A DNA stretch of 64,000 nt, taken from assembly GCF_016863435.1 (NCBI RefSeq), contig NZ_BOOW01000013.1, positions 144,452 through 208,451 on the forward strand. The letters are read 5' to 3'. The notes beneath the pieces were generated by a model that worked only from the letters and a program-made list of their open reading frames with translations, did no database searches and was not told the origin of the DNA. The position numbers and the translations under genes were made by a program. Of the stretch, positions 9,311 through 17,732 are shown piece after piece. Origin of the DNA: Sinosporangium siamense. GTDB taxonomy: Bacteria; Actinomycetota; Actinomycetes; Streptosporangiales; Streptosporangiaceae. Position 1 is the stretch's first letter. Every line of letters starts with the position of its first letter.

Positions 9311-10711
9311 TCAAGCGGTGTTTTCCGGAGCCTCCTCCGCCAGCGCGGCGAGCGCTGTGGTAAATGCCTCAACGGGGGGATTGACCAGCCCTGCTCCCAC
9401 CTGACCGGTTCCCGCCACCCGCCCGGCGATACCGGTGTTGACCACAGGCAGCAGCCCGGTCCGCGCGACCAGCGTGACGTCAATGCCCACGGGTGTGCCC
9501 CGGAATCCAAGCCCGGGAATCTGGTACGCCGGGTGCTCGGCCAGCGTGATCTCGTACATCGATCGGGTCGCCGCCGTCGCCTCCGCCACGTCGCCGCCGA
9601 CGAACCGCACGATGGCCGGTGAGGCGGCCATCGCGAACCCGCCCACACCCCCCGTCTCGGTGATCGTCGAATCCCCGATGTCAGGGTTGGCGTCGGCCGG
9701 GCCGTACGCCCCGAGATAGAGCCCGTCGGGCACCCCCGCGGGCCCGGTGAACCACCGGTCGCCGAGGCCCGACACCTGGATGCCGAAGTCGGTGCCGTTG
9801 CGCGCCATCGCCACCACCATGGAGGATCCGGGCACGTTCCGCGCCGCGTCCGCCGAAACCTTGCAGGCGGCCATGCCGGCGTTCAGGAAGAAGTGATCGT
9901 TGCCGTGGATGAAGCGAAGCACCTCGGCCGCCCGCTCCGGCGCGGCGTCGACGATCGCCGGGGCGAGCTCGCGCAGCAGCAGTGACGTGGCCGCCCGGTT
10001 GCGATTGTGGAGCTCGTCACCCATCTGCAGCGCCTGCGCCATCAGTGCGCGCAAATCCAGCGGCCCGCTCACCGCGAGCGCCGCCCGCAGCACCGGGCCG
10101 AGCACGTCGCCCATCCACTGCAGCCGTTTGAGCACCTCGGGGCCGTAGGCGCCGTAGCGCAGCACCTTGCCCAGCCCCTCGTTCAGCGAGCAATAGGCGG
10201 TGCCGCCGTGCTCGGCGTCGTGCACCTCCAGCATCCACATCGACCGGCTCACCACTCCGGCCATCGGCCCGACGGTCCGGTGGTGGTGGCAGGGCGACAG
10301 GCGCACGTCGCCCGCGGCGAGCATCCGCTCGGCCTCCCGCGCGTCGCCCGCGGCCCCTTCGTACAACATCGCGCCGATCAGCGCCCCCCGCAGCGGCCCC
10401 GACGCCCGCTTCCACCCGATGGGCGGCCCCGCGTGCAGGAACGCGCCGGGCGCCAGGTCGAGCACCTCGTGCGCGGGCCGTACGGTGACCAGGTGCGGCC
10501 GGGCCGACAGGAGCCGGTCGACGGCGGTCTCGTTGGCCGCCGCACGCCGCGGGTCGGCGAGCACACGGGCGATAGCCGCCTCGGTGCCGGGCAGCGGTGG
10601 CCGCCAGTCGACCCCCACGCGGGGTACGGCTTGCGCGTCGACGGCCTCCCCCAGCAGGCCGGCGCCCACCGTGATCACCTGGAGGTCTCCGGAGAGCATC
10701 GGCAGCGTCAT
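9311..10711 (-). CDS. allG: DUF1116 protein, oxamate carbamoyltransferase subunit AllG-like
   Basis: A 466-residue protein of the YlbE/DUF1116 family. In E. coli, YlbE (AllG), FdrA (AllF) and YlbF (AllH) together form oxamate carbamoyltransferase, which phosphorolyses oxalurate to oxamate and carbamoyl phosphate in allantoin fermentation. Family blocks seen here include LSPCHHHRTVGPMAGVVS, GDELHNRNRAATSLL, NDHFFLNAGMAACK and ARNGTDFGIQVSG. The ATG overlaps the stop of the upstream allF gene as ATGA, so the two are translationally coupled. It is the last gene of the leftward operon allH-allF-allG. Whether the substrate is oxalurate or another N-carbamoyl compound is not known. Confidence 0.85.
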   Translation of the reverse strand: MTLPMLSGDLQVITVGAGLLGEAVDAQAVPRVGVDWRPPLPGTEAAIARVLADPRRAAANETAVDRLLSARPHLVTVRPAHEVLDLAPGAFLHAGPPIGWKRASGPLRGALIGAMLYEGAAGDAREAERMLAAGDVRLSPCHHHRTVGPMAGVVSRSMWMLEVHDAEHGGTAYCSLNEGLGKVLRYGAYGPEVLKRLQWMGDVLGPVLRAALAVSGPLDLRALMAQALQMGDELHNRNRAATSLLLRELAPAIVDAAPERAAEVLRFIHGNDHFFLNAGMAACKVSADAARNVPGSSMVVAMARNGTDFGIQVSGLGDRWFTGPAGVPDGLYLGAYGPADANPDIGDSTITETGGVGGFAMAASPAIVRFVGGDVAEATAATRSMYEITLAEHPAYQIPGLGFRGTPVGIDVTLVARTGLLPVVNTGIAGRVAGTGQVGAGLVNPPVEAFTTALAALAEEAPENTA

Positions 10712-12117
10712 TTGGCACTCCCGGTCAGTGAGACGGCGTGCCGTACGGCATGCGCGTTGGAGATGAACACCGACGCCCCCGCGCCGGCCAGCGCGTGGAT
10801 CTGCCGGGTGAGGCCCTGTGGATCGCCCTCGGTGCCGACGACCACGGCGACGACGGCGATGCCGCGCCGCACAGCCTGGGCGACGGCGGGGGCTAGGGAG
10901 GCCGACGGGTCGGGGTCGGCGCCGTGGCCGAGTACGACGTCCAGCAGGACGACGTCGCCCGCCGGCACGGCGGCCAGAGCGTCGAGGCGGAGTGTTCCGT
11001 CGATCATGGGGTGCGGGCGGCCCCGCGTGTAGGCGTCGGCGCCGAAGTCGGTGAACGTGCCCTCGCCGGCCAGGGCCTCCGCCTCGGCGCACAGCGTGCC
11101 GCCCGCGTACAGCCCGTGGAGAGCGCCGCCGGCCCACCCCGGCCCGTGCGCGGTCATCTCACCGGACTCCCGCGCGATCCAGGAGGGCCAGTCGGGGATC
11201 GGCATCTCCAAGGCGTTGAGTACGGCTTCCGCCGCCGAGGTCAGGTCGTGCCCGTCCGGCCCGAGCAGCGCCGGCACGACCGGCGTGGCGAGGCCGCGGA
11301 CGGTGTCGAGCACCAGGTCGGCCGCCTCGGGGGCGGGCGGTTTGGAGATGAGCACGATGAGGGAGGTGGCCGGGTCGGCGTCCAGCGCCCGCAGCGCCCG
11401 CACGGTGGAACGCCCGCGAACCTCGGCCGACAGGTCGCGCCCGCCGACGCCCAGGATGTGGCTGACGCCCGCACCCGCGTGGTCGAGCAGCGTCGCGACC
11501 TGCTGAGCTCCGGTGCCCGAGGCCGCCACCAGCCCGACCTCACCCGGTCTCAGCACGTTGGCGAAACCGAGGCCCACGCCGCCCACGGCAGCCGTGCCGC
11601 AGTCAGGGCCCATCACGAGCGCGCCGACGGCGGCCGCCCGGTCCTTCAGCCGGATCTCCTGCTCGATGGACACGTTGTCGCTGAACACCATGACCGAGAC
11701 CCCGGCCTCGACCGCGTCGAGCGCCTCGGCGAAGGCGTGCTCACCGGGGACCGAGACCAGCGCCACCGCCGCCCCTTCCACCCCGGCGAGCGCGGCCCGG
11801 GTGGTGCGCGGCGGGCTCACCGCCGCCTCCCCGCCGGTCCTCCGGTTCGCGAGCGCGGCGAACTGCCGCTCCAGCTCGGCCTCCGCGGCGTCGAGCGTGC
11901 CGGCGTCGCCGGCCCGCACGGCGATCAGCAGCCCCGAGGGGTCGGCGGGCGGAAGATCGAACCCGAGGTCGCGGGCGAGCCCCAGGTTCAACTCCGTCGC
12001 CATCGCCACCACGGCCGCCTCGACCCCGGGCAGCGCGGCCAGCGCCCGGCTGACCCCCATCAGGCTCACCGAGTCGTGGTAGACCCCGCTACGCACCCGG
12101 ACGAGATCAGCGCTCAT
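10708..12117 (-). CDS. fdrA: FdrA family protein, oxamate carbamoyltransferase subunit AllF-like
   Basis: A 469-residue protein with the succinyl-CoA-synthetase-like architecture of FdrA. It starts MSADLVRVRSGVYHDSVSLM. The nucleotide/phosphate-binding region contains VMGPDCGTAAVGGVGLGFAN and SHILGVGGRDLSAEV. The C-terminal part carries FTDFGADAYTRGRPHPMID. The start at 12117 has a strong GGGGGGAACG ribosome site. It is the middle gene of a three-gene operon, following allH after 74 bases and overlapping allG by 4. No allK-type carbamate kinase is linked, so the fate of carbamoyl phosphate is unresolved within this window. Confidence 0.85.
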   Translation of the reverse strand: MSADLVRVRSGVYHDSVSLMGVSRALAALPGVEAAVVAMATELNLGLARDLGFDLPPADPSGLLIAVRAGDAGTLDAAEAELERQFAALANRRTGGEAAVSPPRTTRAALAGVEGAAVALVSVPGEHAFAEALDAVEAGVSVMVFSDNVSIEQEIRLKDRAAAVGALVMGPDCGTAAVGGVGLGFANVLRPGEVGLVAASGTGAQQVATLLDHAGAGVSHILGVGGRDLSAEVRGRSTVRALRALDADPATSLIVLISKPPAPEAADLVLDTVRGLATPVVPALLGPDGHDLTSAAEAVLNALEMPIPDWPSWIARESGEMTAHGPGWAGGALHGLYAGGTLCAEAEALAGEGTFTDFGADAYTRGRPHPMIDGTLRLDALAAVPAGDVVLLDVVLGHGADPDPSASLAPAVAQAVRRGIAVVAVVVGTEGDPQGLTRQIHALAGAGASVFISNAHAVRHAVSLTGSAK

Positions 12118-12191
12118 CGTTCCCCCCAACCTTCCGTACGGACAATCCCGGATAGGTCTGTCGTGTGCCCGTCGTGCGGGCTTTGATCTGG

Positions 12192-13070
12192 TCAGGCCAG
12201 GCTCACCACGGTGTCGAGGCCGATGCGGAGCCCGCAGGCCAGGTCGGCGCCGGAGGTGTGGCCGAGGGGGAGCAGGCGTTGCACGGCGGGTTCGAGGGGG
12301 TGGCGCCCGGCCATGCCGCGCAGCACCGACATCACCTCGGGGCTGGCCTCGCCGCGGGCCGCGCAGTGCAAGAGCGTCGCGGAGATGGGGGTGGTCCGGG
12401 TGCGGGCGTCGAACGTGACCGCGGCGGCCAGCCAGTCGGCCAGGTGGACGGCTCTCGGCACCCCGGCGGCGGTGCCGAGGTGGCGCAGGGCGACGAGCAG
12501 CCCGGCCAGGACGTCGTCGCCGCTCGGGGTGAGCCCGGGGCCGAGGCCGATGAGCCGGTAGGCCGCGCTGATGGTGTCGAGTAGCGATCCGCGGGCGCAG
12601 CCGTCGGCGAGCAGGGCGACCGCGCCGTTGCCGTCGAGGCCGGGCCGTCTGGCCGCCCGGTCGAGGGCGGCGGCCATGGCGGGGGCGGCGAGGGCGAGCA
12701 GGCCGGGCTCCGCGGGGCCGAGCGGGGGAGCGGGATTCCACCAGCGTCCGGCGCTGAGGCTGAGGCCGCCGAGCCGGATCGTGCCGTCGCCGACGGCGGC
12801 GTCGTCGCCCATGGCCGCCTCGGGGACGGCGCCGGAGAGCACGATGGAGTTGGGGAGCCGTACGGCGTCGCCTCTGATCACGGCGACGACCTGTGGCTCG
12901 TTCTCGGTCCGGACCTCCAGGTAGATCCCCGCCGGAAACGCCGCCAGCACCCGGGCCGGCCTCCGGGGCGACTCGAGGACCGGGCGCAGTGCCGTACTCG
13001 CCGCCCCTGTCACATGCGTGGTCGGGCGCACCTGCGCACGCCGCGCTGCAGGGCGTGTTCCGACGGTCAC
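12192..13070 (-). CDS. allH: DUF2877 protein, oxamate carbamoyltransferase subunit AllH-like
   Basis: A 292-residue protein of the YlbF/DUF2877 family. The most recognisable block is LIGLGPGLTPSGDDVLAGLLVALR, the GLTPSGDD signature, followed by RTTPISATLLHCAARGEASP. The GTG start at 13070 has a textbook AGGAGG 7 bases upstream; longer upstream frames run antisense through pucR and are not real. It is the first gene of the operon. Its promoter lies in the 153-bp region shared with the divergent pucR gene, so PucR is the obvious candidate regulator. Confidence 0.85.
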   Translation of the reverse strand: MTVGTRPAARRAQVRPTTHVTGAASTALRPVLESPRRPARVLAAFPAGIYLEVRTENEPQVVAVIRGDAVRLPNSIVLSGAVPEAAMGDDAAVGDGTIRLGGLSLSAGRWWNPAPPLGPAEPGLLALAAPAMAAALDRAARRPGLDGNGAVALLADGCARGSLLDTISAAYRLIGLGPGLTPSGDDVLAGLLVALRHLGTAAGVPRAVHLADWLAAAVTFDARTRTTPISATLLHCAARGEASPEVMSVLRGMAGRHPLEPAVQRLLPLGHTSGADLACGLRIGLDTVVSLA

Positions 13071-13223
13071 GAAAAGACCTCCTGACGTGGGCGGATACCT
13101 GGAATGTGCCTGCCCTTCGGCATGGCTCTCGAACCCGACGGTAGAGCGTGATTCGGAGCGGCCCGTACGGAGAAAGATGCCAACAGTCCGCCTAAAGGTT
13201 GGCTCTTCCTGACAGATGGGTGC
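13071..13223. promoter_or_regulatory. Divergent control region between allH and pucR
   Basis: This 153-bp spacer must hold promoters for both operons. A dyad GCCAAC (13179-13184) with GTTGGC (13198-13203) lies near pucR and is a possible PucR operator. No clear -35/-10 pair was identified. Confidence 0.4.
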
Positions 13224-14897
13224 ATGGGTAAGAATCTCCCTATGGAGCCCCCTGTACGGCTGGCAAGTACCGGCACGATCATCCACGGTGTAGCGGTGGG
13301 TGAGGTTCTCGGCGTTTCCACGCTCGCCGGAGCGCGACTGATCGCCGGAGAGAACGGCCTGAACCGGATCGTGCAGCGACTCAACGTGATGGAGGTCCCC
13401 GACATCCTCGCGTGGGTCAAACCCCATGAACTCCTGCTGACCACCGGCTATCCGCTGCGCAACACCCCCCAGTCCCTCAGCAGGCTCATCACCGACCTCG
13501 ACGAACGGGGACTGGCCGCGCTCGCCGTCAAACTCGGCCGCTATCTCGACGAGCTCCCCGAGGAGATGGTCGAGCAGGCCGACCGGCTGGGCTTCCCGCT
13601 GATCCAGCTCCCAAACGACGTCGGCTTCGACGACATCCTCAACCAGGTCCTCACCGACATCCTGAACCGGCAGGCCGCCGCGCTCGCCCGCACCGAGGAG
13701 GTGCACCGGGCTCTCGTACAGGTCGTGCTGGCCGGGGGCGGGCTGCGCGAGGTGACCGCCGAGGTGTCGGGGCTGCTCGACGTCGCGGTCGCGGCGGTCG
13801 ACGGCGTGGGCCGGGTGCAGGCCGCCACCGGTCCGAACGACCAGGTCCTCGCCCTGCGCGACATCATCGCCCGCGAGGTGGCCGCCGTCGACGCGGTGGG
13901 CCGCGGCCACGCCGGACGTTCACCCGCGGGGCGCGGCGACAAGAGCGACGCCCCCGCCGGGCCCGGCGCCTACGCCACCGTGCCGGTCGTCGCCGGCGGC
14001 CACCACCACGGGCGGATCGTCGCCTACAGCCCGGCGGGCGCGCTCAGGGAGAGCGACATCGGCATCCTGGAACGCGCTGCCACGGTCGCCGCGCTCGTCG
14101 TGACCCGCCAGGAGGCGGTCAACGCCGTCGAGAGCAAATATCGCGCCGACTTCCTGCGCGACGTGCTCACCGGCCGCGCCGGCGGCGCCGAGCGGGTCGC
14201 CGCCCGCGCCCGCGCCTTCGGCTGGGACCTGGAGCGGCCCGTGACCGTGCTCGTCGCCGAACTCGACCCCGAGGGCGACGTGCGCGTGGCGCAGGACCGC
14301 CTGATCACCTCGTGGGCGGGGGCGATGCGCCGCCACGACCCGAGCGGCGCGGTCGCCGGCTTCTCGCACGAGGTCGTGGCGATCGTCGGCTCGGCCGTGG
14401 ACGGCACCCGTATGGCCAAGGACGCCGCCGCCGCGCTCGCCGACGCCTGCGTCACGACCTTCTCCACCGGCACGAGTCGTACGGCTGCCGCCCCCGAGGA
14501 GCTACCCGAGGCCTATGCCCAGGCCCTCAAGGCGGCCAGGGTCGGCCGTCAGCTCCACGGGCCCGGCGCGGTGGCCCACTTCGACCAGCTCGGCGTCTAT
14601 CGGTTGCTTTCGCTCGTGAACGACACCGAGGAACTCCATGCCTTCGTCAAGGAGACCTTGGGCCCCCTGGCCGGGGACGCCGACGCGGAGAACGCCGACC
14701 TGCGCCGCACGCTCCACGTGCTCCTGGAGACCAACCTCAACGTCGCCGAGACCGCCCGCCGCCTGCACTTCCACTACAACACGCTGAGGTATCGCATCGG
14801 CAAGCTGGAACGATTGCTGGGAAACTTCACCGAGGACGCTCACCTCCGGCTCAACCTCACGCTGGCCCTTCACATCATGCGCATGCGCGGAATCTGA
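13224..14897 (+). CDS. pucR: PucR-family transcriptional regulator
   Basis: A 557-residue protein. The N-terminal PucR domain (about 25-150) contains VGEVLGVSTLAGARLIAG, VMEVPDILAWVKPHELLLTTGY and ALAVKLGRYLDELPEEMV. A GGDEF-like middle region follows, and a C-terminal PucR helix-turn-helix: LLETNLNVAETARRLHFHYN then TLRYRIGKLERLLG. PucR proteins respond to intermediates of purine or related nitrogen catabolism. The gene is divergent from the allHFG operon and is followed after 165 bases by the permease and hydroxylase genes, so it probably controls both arms. The start could be 13224 or the ATG at 13242; neither has a strong ribosome site. Confidence 0.9.
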   Translation: MGKNLPMEPPVRLASTGTIIHGVAVGEVLGVSTLAGARLIAGENGLNRIVQRLNVMEVPDILAWVKPHELLLTTGYPLRNTPQSLSRLITDLDERGLAALAVKLGRYLDELPEEMVEQADRLGFPLIQLPNDVGFDDILNQVLTDILNRQAAALARTEEVHRALVQVVLAGGGLREVTAEVSGLLDVAVAAVDGVGRVQAATGPNDQVLALRDIIAREVAAVDAVGRGHAGRSPAGRGDKSDAPAGPGAYATVPVVAGGHHHGRIVAYSPAGALRESDIGILERAATVAALVVTRQEAVNAVESKYRADFLRDVLTGRAGGAERVAARARAFGWDLERPVTVLVAELDPEGDVRVAQDRLITSWAGAMRRHDPSGAVAGFSHEVVAIVGSAVDGTRMAKDAAAALADACVTTFSTGTSRTAAAPEELPEAYAQALKAARVGRQLHGPGAVAHFDQLGVYRLLSLVNDTEELHAFVKETLGPLAGDADAENADLRRTLHVLLETNLNVAETARRLHFHYNTLRYRIGKLERLLGNFTEDAHLRLNLTLALHIMRMRGI

Positions 14898-15062
14898 TGG
14901 AATTCGCGATGGTACCCCTGGTCAGAAGCACAGATTTGGCACATCATGCCCGTGTAACGTGAAGATCGCGGGCCTACTGTGCCCGCAACGCTCAGATCCG
15001 CCGCGGAGGATGCCTGCGGGGTGGCCTACCGACCGACGGCCCAGGCACGAAAAGGGGCTCAA

Positions 15063-16421
15063 TTGGTTTCCGGTTGGATAAAACATGGCGATGGCAAGCA
15101 CTTGGCCCCCGGCGAGGTGGTGCGGCCCGACGAGCGGCTGACCTGGCCGCGAACCGTCGGCATCGGCGCCCAGCACGTGATCGCGATGTTCGGCGCCACC
15201 TTCGTCTTCCCCGTCGTCATGGGACTCGACCCCAACGTCGCGGTCATGATGTCGGGTGTCGCCACCATCCTCTTCCTGCTGATCGTGCAGGGGAAGATCC
15301 CGAGCTATCTCGGCACCAGCGCCTCCTTCGTCGGCGGCGTGCTCGCGATCCGCGCCGCCCAGGGCGACAGCGCCACGGTGACCGGCGCGATCTTGGTCGC
15401 GGGCCTCGTGCTCGCCGGCGTCGGCGTGCTGATCCACGTGCTCGGCGTCAAGGTCATCAACAAGGTGTTCCCGCCGGTCGTGACCGGCGCCGTCGTCATG
15501 CTGATCGGCTTTGGCCTGGCCTTCGTGGTCGCCGACGTCTACTGGCCGAAGGACCAGTGGATGGCGCTCATTACGATGACCCTCACGTTCATATTCATCG
15601 TCGCCTTCAAGGGCTTCCTCGGCCGCATCGGCATCCTGCTCGGCCTGGTGGCCGGCTTCGTGCTCTCGTGGGTCGCAGACAAGGTCTTCGGCAACCTCAC
15701 CGTCGTGGACGCCGCCACCCAGCAGGTCACGAGTGTTCCCCGGGTCAGCTTCGACGCGGTCGCGAAGGCGGACTGGTTCGGCTGGCCCAACTTCCACGGC
15801 CCGGCGTTCGAGCTCGGCGCCATCGTGCTCGTGCTCCCCGCCGTCATCGCGCTGATCGCCGAGAACGTCGGCCATGTCAAGGCGGTCGGCGAGATGACCG
15901 GCACCGACGTCGACCCGTCCATGGGCCGCGCCGTCGCCGCCGACGGCGTCGCCACCGCCGTCGCGAGCGCCGTCGGCGGCTCGCCCACCACGACCTACGC
16001 CGAGAACATCGGCGTCATGGCCGCCACCCGCGTCTACTCCACCGCCGCCTACTACGTCGCCGCCGTCATCGCCATCCTCTTCGGCCTGATCCCGAAATTC
16101 GGCGCACTCGTCGCGGCGACTCCCGAAGGCGTGCTCGGTGGTGTAACAGTGATCCTCTACGGCATGATCGGTCTGCTGGGGGCGAAGATCTGGATCGAGA
16201 ATCGGGTGGACTTCGCGGACCCGGTCAACATGGTTCCGGTCGGCGCGGGCATCATCCTCGCCATCGGACCGGTCAAACAGATGATCACAGACGACTTCAC
16301 GCTGGAGGGCATCGCGCTGGGCACCATCGTCGTGCTGGTGGGATACCACCTGTTGCGGGTCATCTCCGGTCGGAGAGGAGCCACCGCTCTCGCCGGTGGC
16401 ACAAGGGGAGACGCCGGGTGA
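15063..16421 (+). CDS. NCS2 family nucleobase permease (uracil/xanthine type)
   Basis: A 452-residue membrane protein with about 12-14 spans. NCS2 hallmarks are present: IGAQHVIAMFGATFVFPVVM in span 1, SYLGTSASFVGGV in span 3, ALIAENVGHVKAVGEMTG (span 8 with the conserved Glu) and GGSPTTTYAENIGVMAAT (the signature loop of span 10). The TTGPxxTTYxEN-like motif suits a uracil or xanthine/uracil symporter. The TTG start at 15063 has AAAGGGG 5 bases upstream. The stop overlaps the GTG of the hydroxylase M subunit (GTGA), so import and oxidation of the substrate are encoded in one transcript. Confidence 0.88.
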   Translation: MVSGWIKHGDGKHLAPGEVVRPDERLTWPRTVGIGAQHVIAMFGATFVFPVVMGLDPNVAVMMSGVATILFLLIVQGKIPSYLGTSASFVGGVLAIRAAQGDSATVTGAILVAGLVLAGVGVLIHVLGVKVINKVFPPVVTGAVVMLIGFGLAFVVADVYWPKDQWMALITMTLTFIFIVAFKGFLGRIGILLGLVAGFVLSWVADKVFGNLTVVDAATQQVTSVPRVSFDAVAKADWFGWPNFHGPAFELGAIVLVLPAVIALIAENVGHVKAVGEMTGTDVDPSMGRAVAADGVATAVASAVGGSPTTTYAENIGVMAATRVYSTAAYYVAAVIAILFGLIPKFGALVAATPEGVLGGVTVILYGMIGLLGAKIWIENRVDFADPVNMVPVGAGIILAIGPVKQMITDDFTLEGIALGTIVVLVGYHLLRVISGRRGATALAGGTRGDAG

Positions 16422-17281
16422 AACCACCCCCGTTCGACTACCACGCTCCCCGGGACCTCGGCGAGGCCCTCGCGGTCCTCGCCGAGACCGGGGAGCACGG
16501 CAAGGTGCTCGCGGGCGGGCAGAGCCTCATCCCGCTGCTCAACATGCGGCTCGCCGCCCCCGGGCATCTTGTGGACATCAACCGCATCGATCCCCTCGAC
16601 ACCCTCACGGCCACCGCCGAGGGTGTCACCGTCGGCGCCCTGGCCAGGCACAGCCGAGTGGAGCGCTCCAGCGAGGCCGCCGCCGCGCAGCCGCTGCTGC
16701 GCCAGGCGCTGCGCCTGGTCGCCCACCCGGTGATCCGCAACCGGGGCACCGTCGTCGGCAGCCTCGTGCACGCCGACCCCGCCGCCGAAATGCCCGCCGT
16801 CCTGGCCCTGCTCGGCGGCAGTGTACGGCTGGCGCGGGCGGACGGCCCGGCCCGCGAGGTGGCCGCCGCCGACTTCTTCACCGGCCCGCTCGAATCGGCC
16901 CTGCGGCCGGGCGAACTCGCCGTCTCGGCGTTCTTCCCCGCGCTGCCGCCCCGTTCAGGCACCGCCTTCCGCGAGTTCGCGCGCCGCCACGGCGACTACG
17001 CCCTCGCCGGCATCGCCGCCCTCGTCACCCTCGACGAGGCCGGGGCCGTCGGCGCGGTCAAGGTCGCCTGCATCGGCGTGGGCGCCACGCCGATCGTGCT
17101 AGACCTCACCGGGGTGGAGCCGGACGCGGTGGCTCACGCCGTACGCGGGCGGATAGAGCCGGAGGCAGACATTCACGCGAGTGCGGACTATCGCCGCCAT
17201 CTGGCGGGGGTGCTCGCGGCCCGCGCCGTCGACGAGGCGAACGGAGAGGCGAGACGTGCATTCGATCACGCTGGTCGTTAA
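16418..17281 (+). CDS. Molybdenum hydroxylase FAD-binding (M) subunit
   Basis: A 287-residue protein of the CoxM/XdhB FAD-binding family. It begins VKPPPFDYHAPRDLGEALAVL, and the FAD contacts AGGQSLIPLLNMRLA and IRNRGTVVGSLVHADPAAEMP are clear. The C-terminal CO_deh_flav_C domain ends near DYRRHLAGVLAARAV. It passes electrons from the iron-sulfur subunit to an acceptor. The GTG start overlaps the permease stop, with GGGGAG upstream; the 3' end overlaps the small subunit by 26 bases. This is the first of three hydroxylase subunits in the order M-S-L. Confidence 0.9.
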   Translation: MKPPPFDYHAPRDLGEALAVLAETGEHGKVLAGGQSLIPLLNMRLAAPGHLVDINRIDPLDTLTATAEGVTVGALARHSRVERSSEAAAAQPLLRQALRLVAHPVIRNRGTVVGSLVHADPAAEMPAVLALLGGSVRLARADGPAREVAAADFFTGPLESALRPGELAVSAFFPALPPRSGTAFREFARRHGDYALAGIAALVTLDEAGAVGAVKVACIGVGATPIVLDLTGVEPDAVAHAVRGRIEPEADIHASADYRRHLAGVLAARAVDEANGEARRAFDHAGR

Positions 17282-17732
17282 CGGGGTCGTCCGCGAGGCG
17301 ACGGTGCCGGCGCGCACGCTGCTGTCCGACTGCCTGCGCCACCACCTCGGGCTGACCGGCACCCACGTCGGCTGCGAGCACGGGGTCTGCGGGTGCTGCA
17401 CGGTGCTGATGGACGGTGAGCCGGTGCGATCGTGCCTGACGCTCGCCGTCACCGCCGACGGGCACGAGATCACCACCGTGGAGGGGCTCGCCGGGCCCGG
17501 CGGCGCCCTGTCCCCGGTGCAGCGGGCCTTCGCCGAGTGCCACGGCCTGCAATGCGGCTTCTGCACCCCCGGGTTCCTGTGTACGGCGACGGCCCTGCTG
17601 GCCGAGAACCCCGATCCGAGCGACGATGAGATTGTGGAGGGCATCTCCGGCAACCTCTGCCGTTGCACCGGATATCAGAACATCGTGAAGTCCGTGCGCC
17701 GCGCGGCAGAACTGATCCGGGAGGAGGCGTGA
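17256..17732 (+). CDS. Molybdenum hydroxylase 2Fe-2S (S) subunit
   Basis: A 158-residue protein with two [2Fe-2S] domains. The plant-ferredoxin-like N-terminal cluster is bound by CEHGVCGCCTVLMDG with a further Cys at RSCLTLAV. The C-terminal helical cluster domain has GLQCGFCTPGFL and LCRCTGYQNIV. The start is the GTG at 17256 (ribosome site GGAGAGG), which lies inside the end of the M gene. The stop overlaps the GTG of the large subunit. Length and motifs are standard for the CoxS/XdhC-small family. Confidence 0.92.
   Translation: MHSITLVVNGVVREATVPARTLLSDCLRHHLGLTGTHVGCEHGVCGCCTVLMDGEPVRSCLTLAVTADGHEITTVEGLAGPGGALSPVQRAFAECHGLQCGFCTPGFLCTATALLAENPDPSDDEIVEGISGNLCRCTGYQNIVKSVRRAAELIREEA

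Noticed and set aside
9311..13070. Succinyl-CoA synthetase annotation for the FdrA-like gene
   Set aside because: The fold is related, but linkage to DUF1116 and DUF2877 genes and the FdrA motifs identify the AllFGH group.
14898..15062. Purine or xanthine riboswitch before the nucleobase permease
   Set aside because: Only one short GC hairpin (GCGGGC/GCCCGC near 14968) is visible; no conserved aptamer core.
14922..16427. Long antisense frame over the permease gene
   Set aside because: Composition is His/Asp/Gly-rich in the pattern produced by reading a hydrophobic GC-rich gene backwards.
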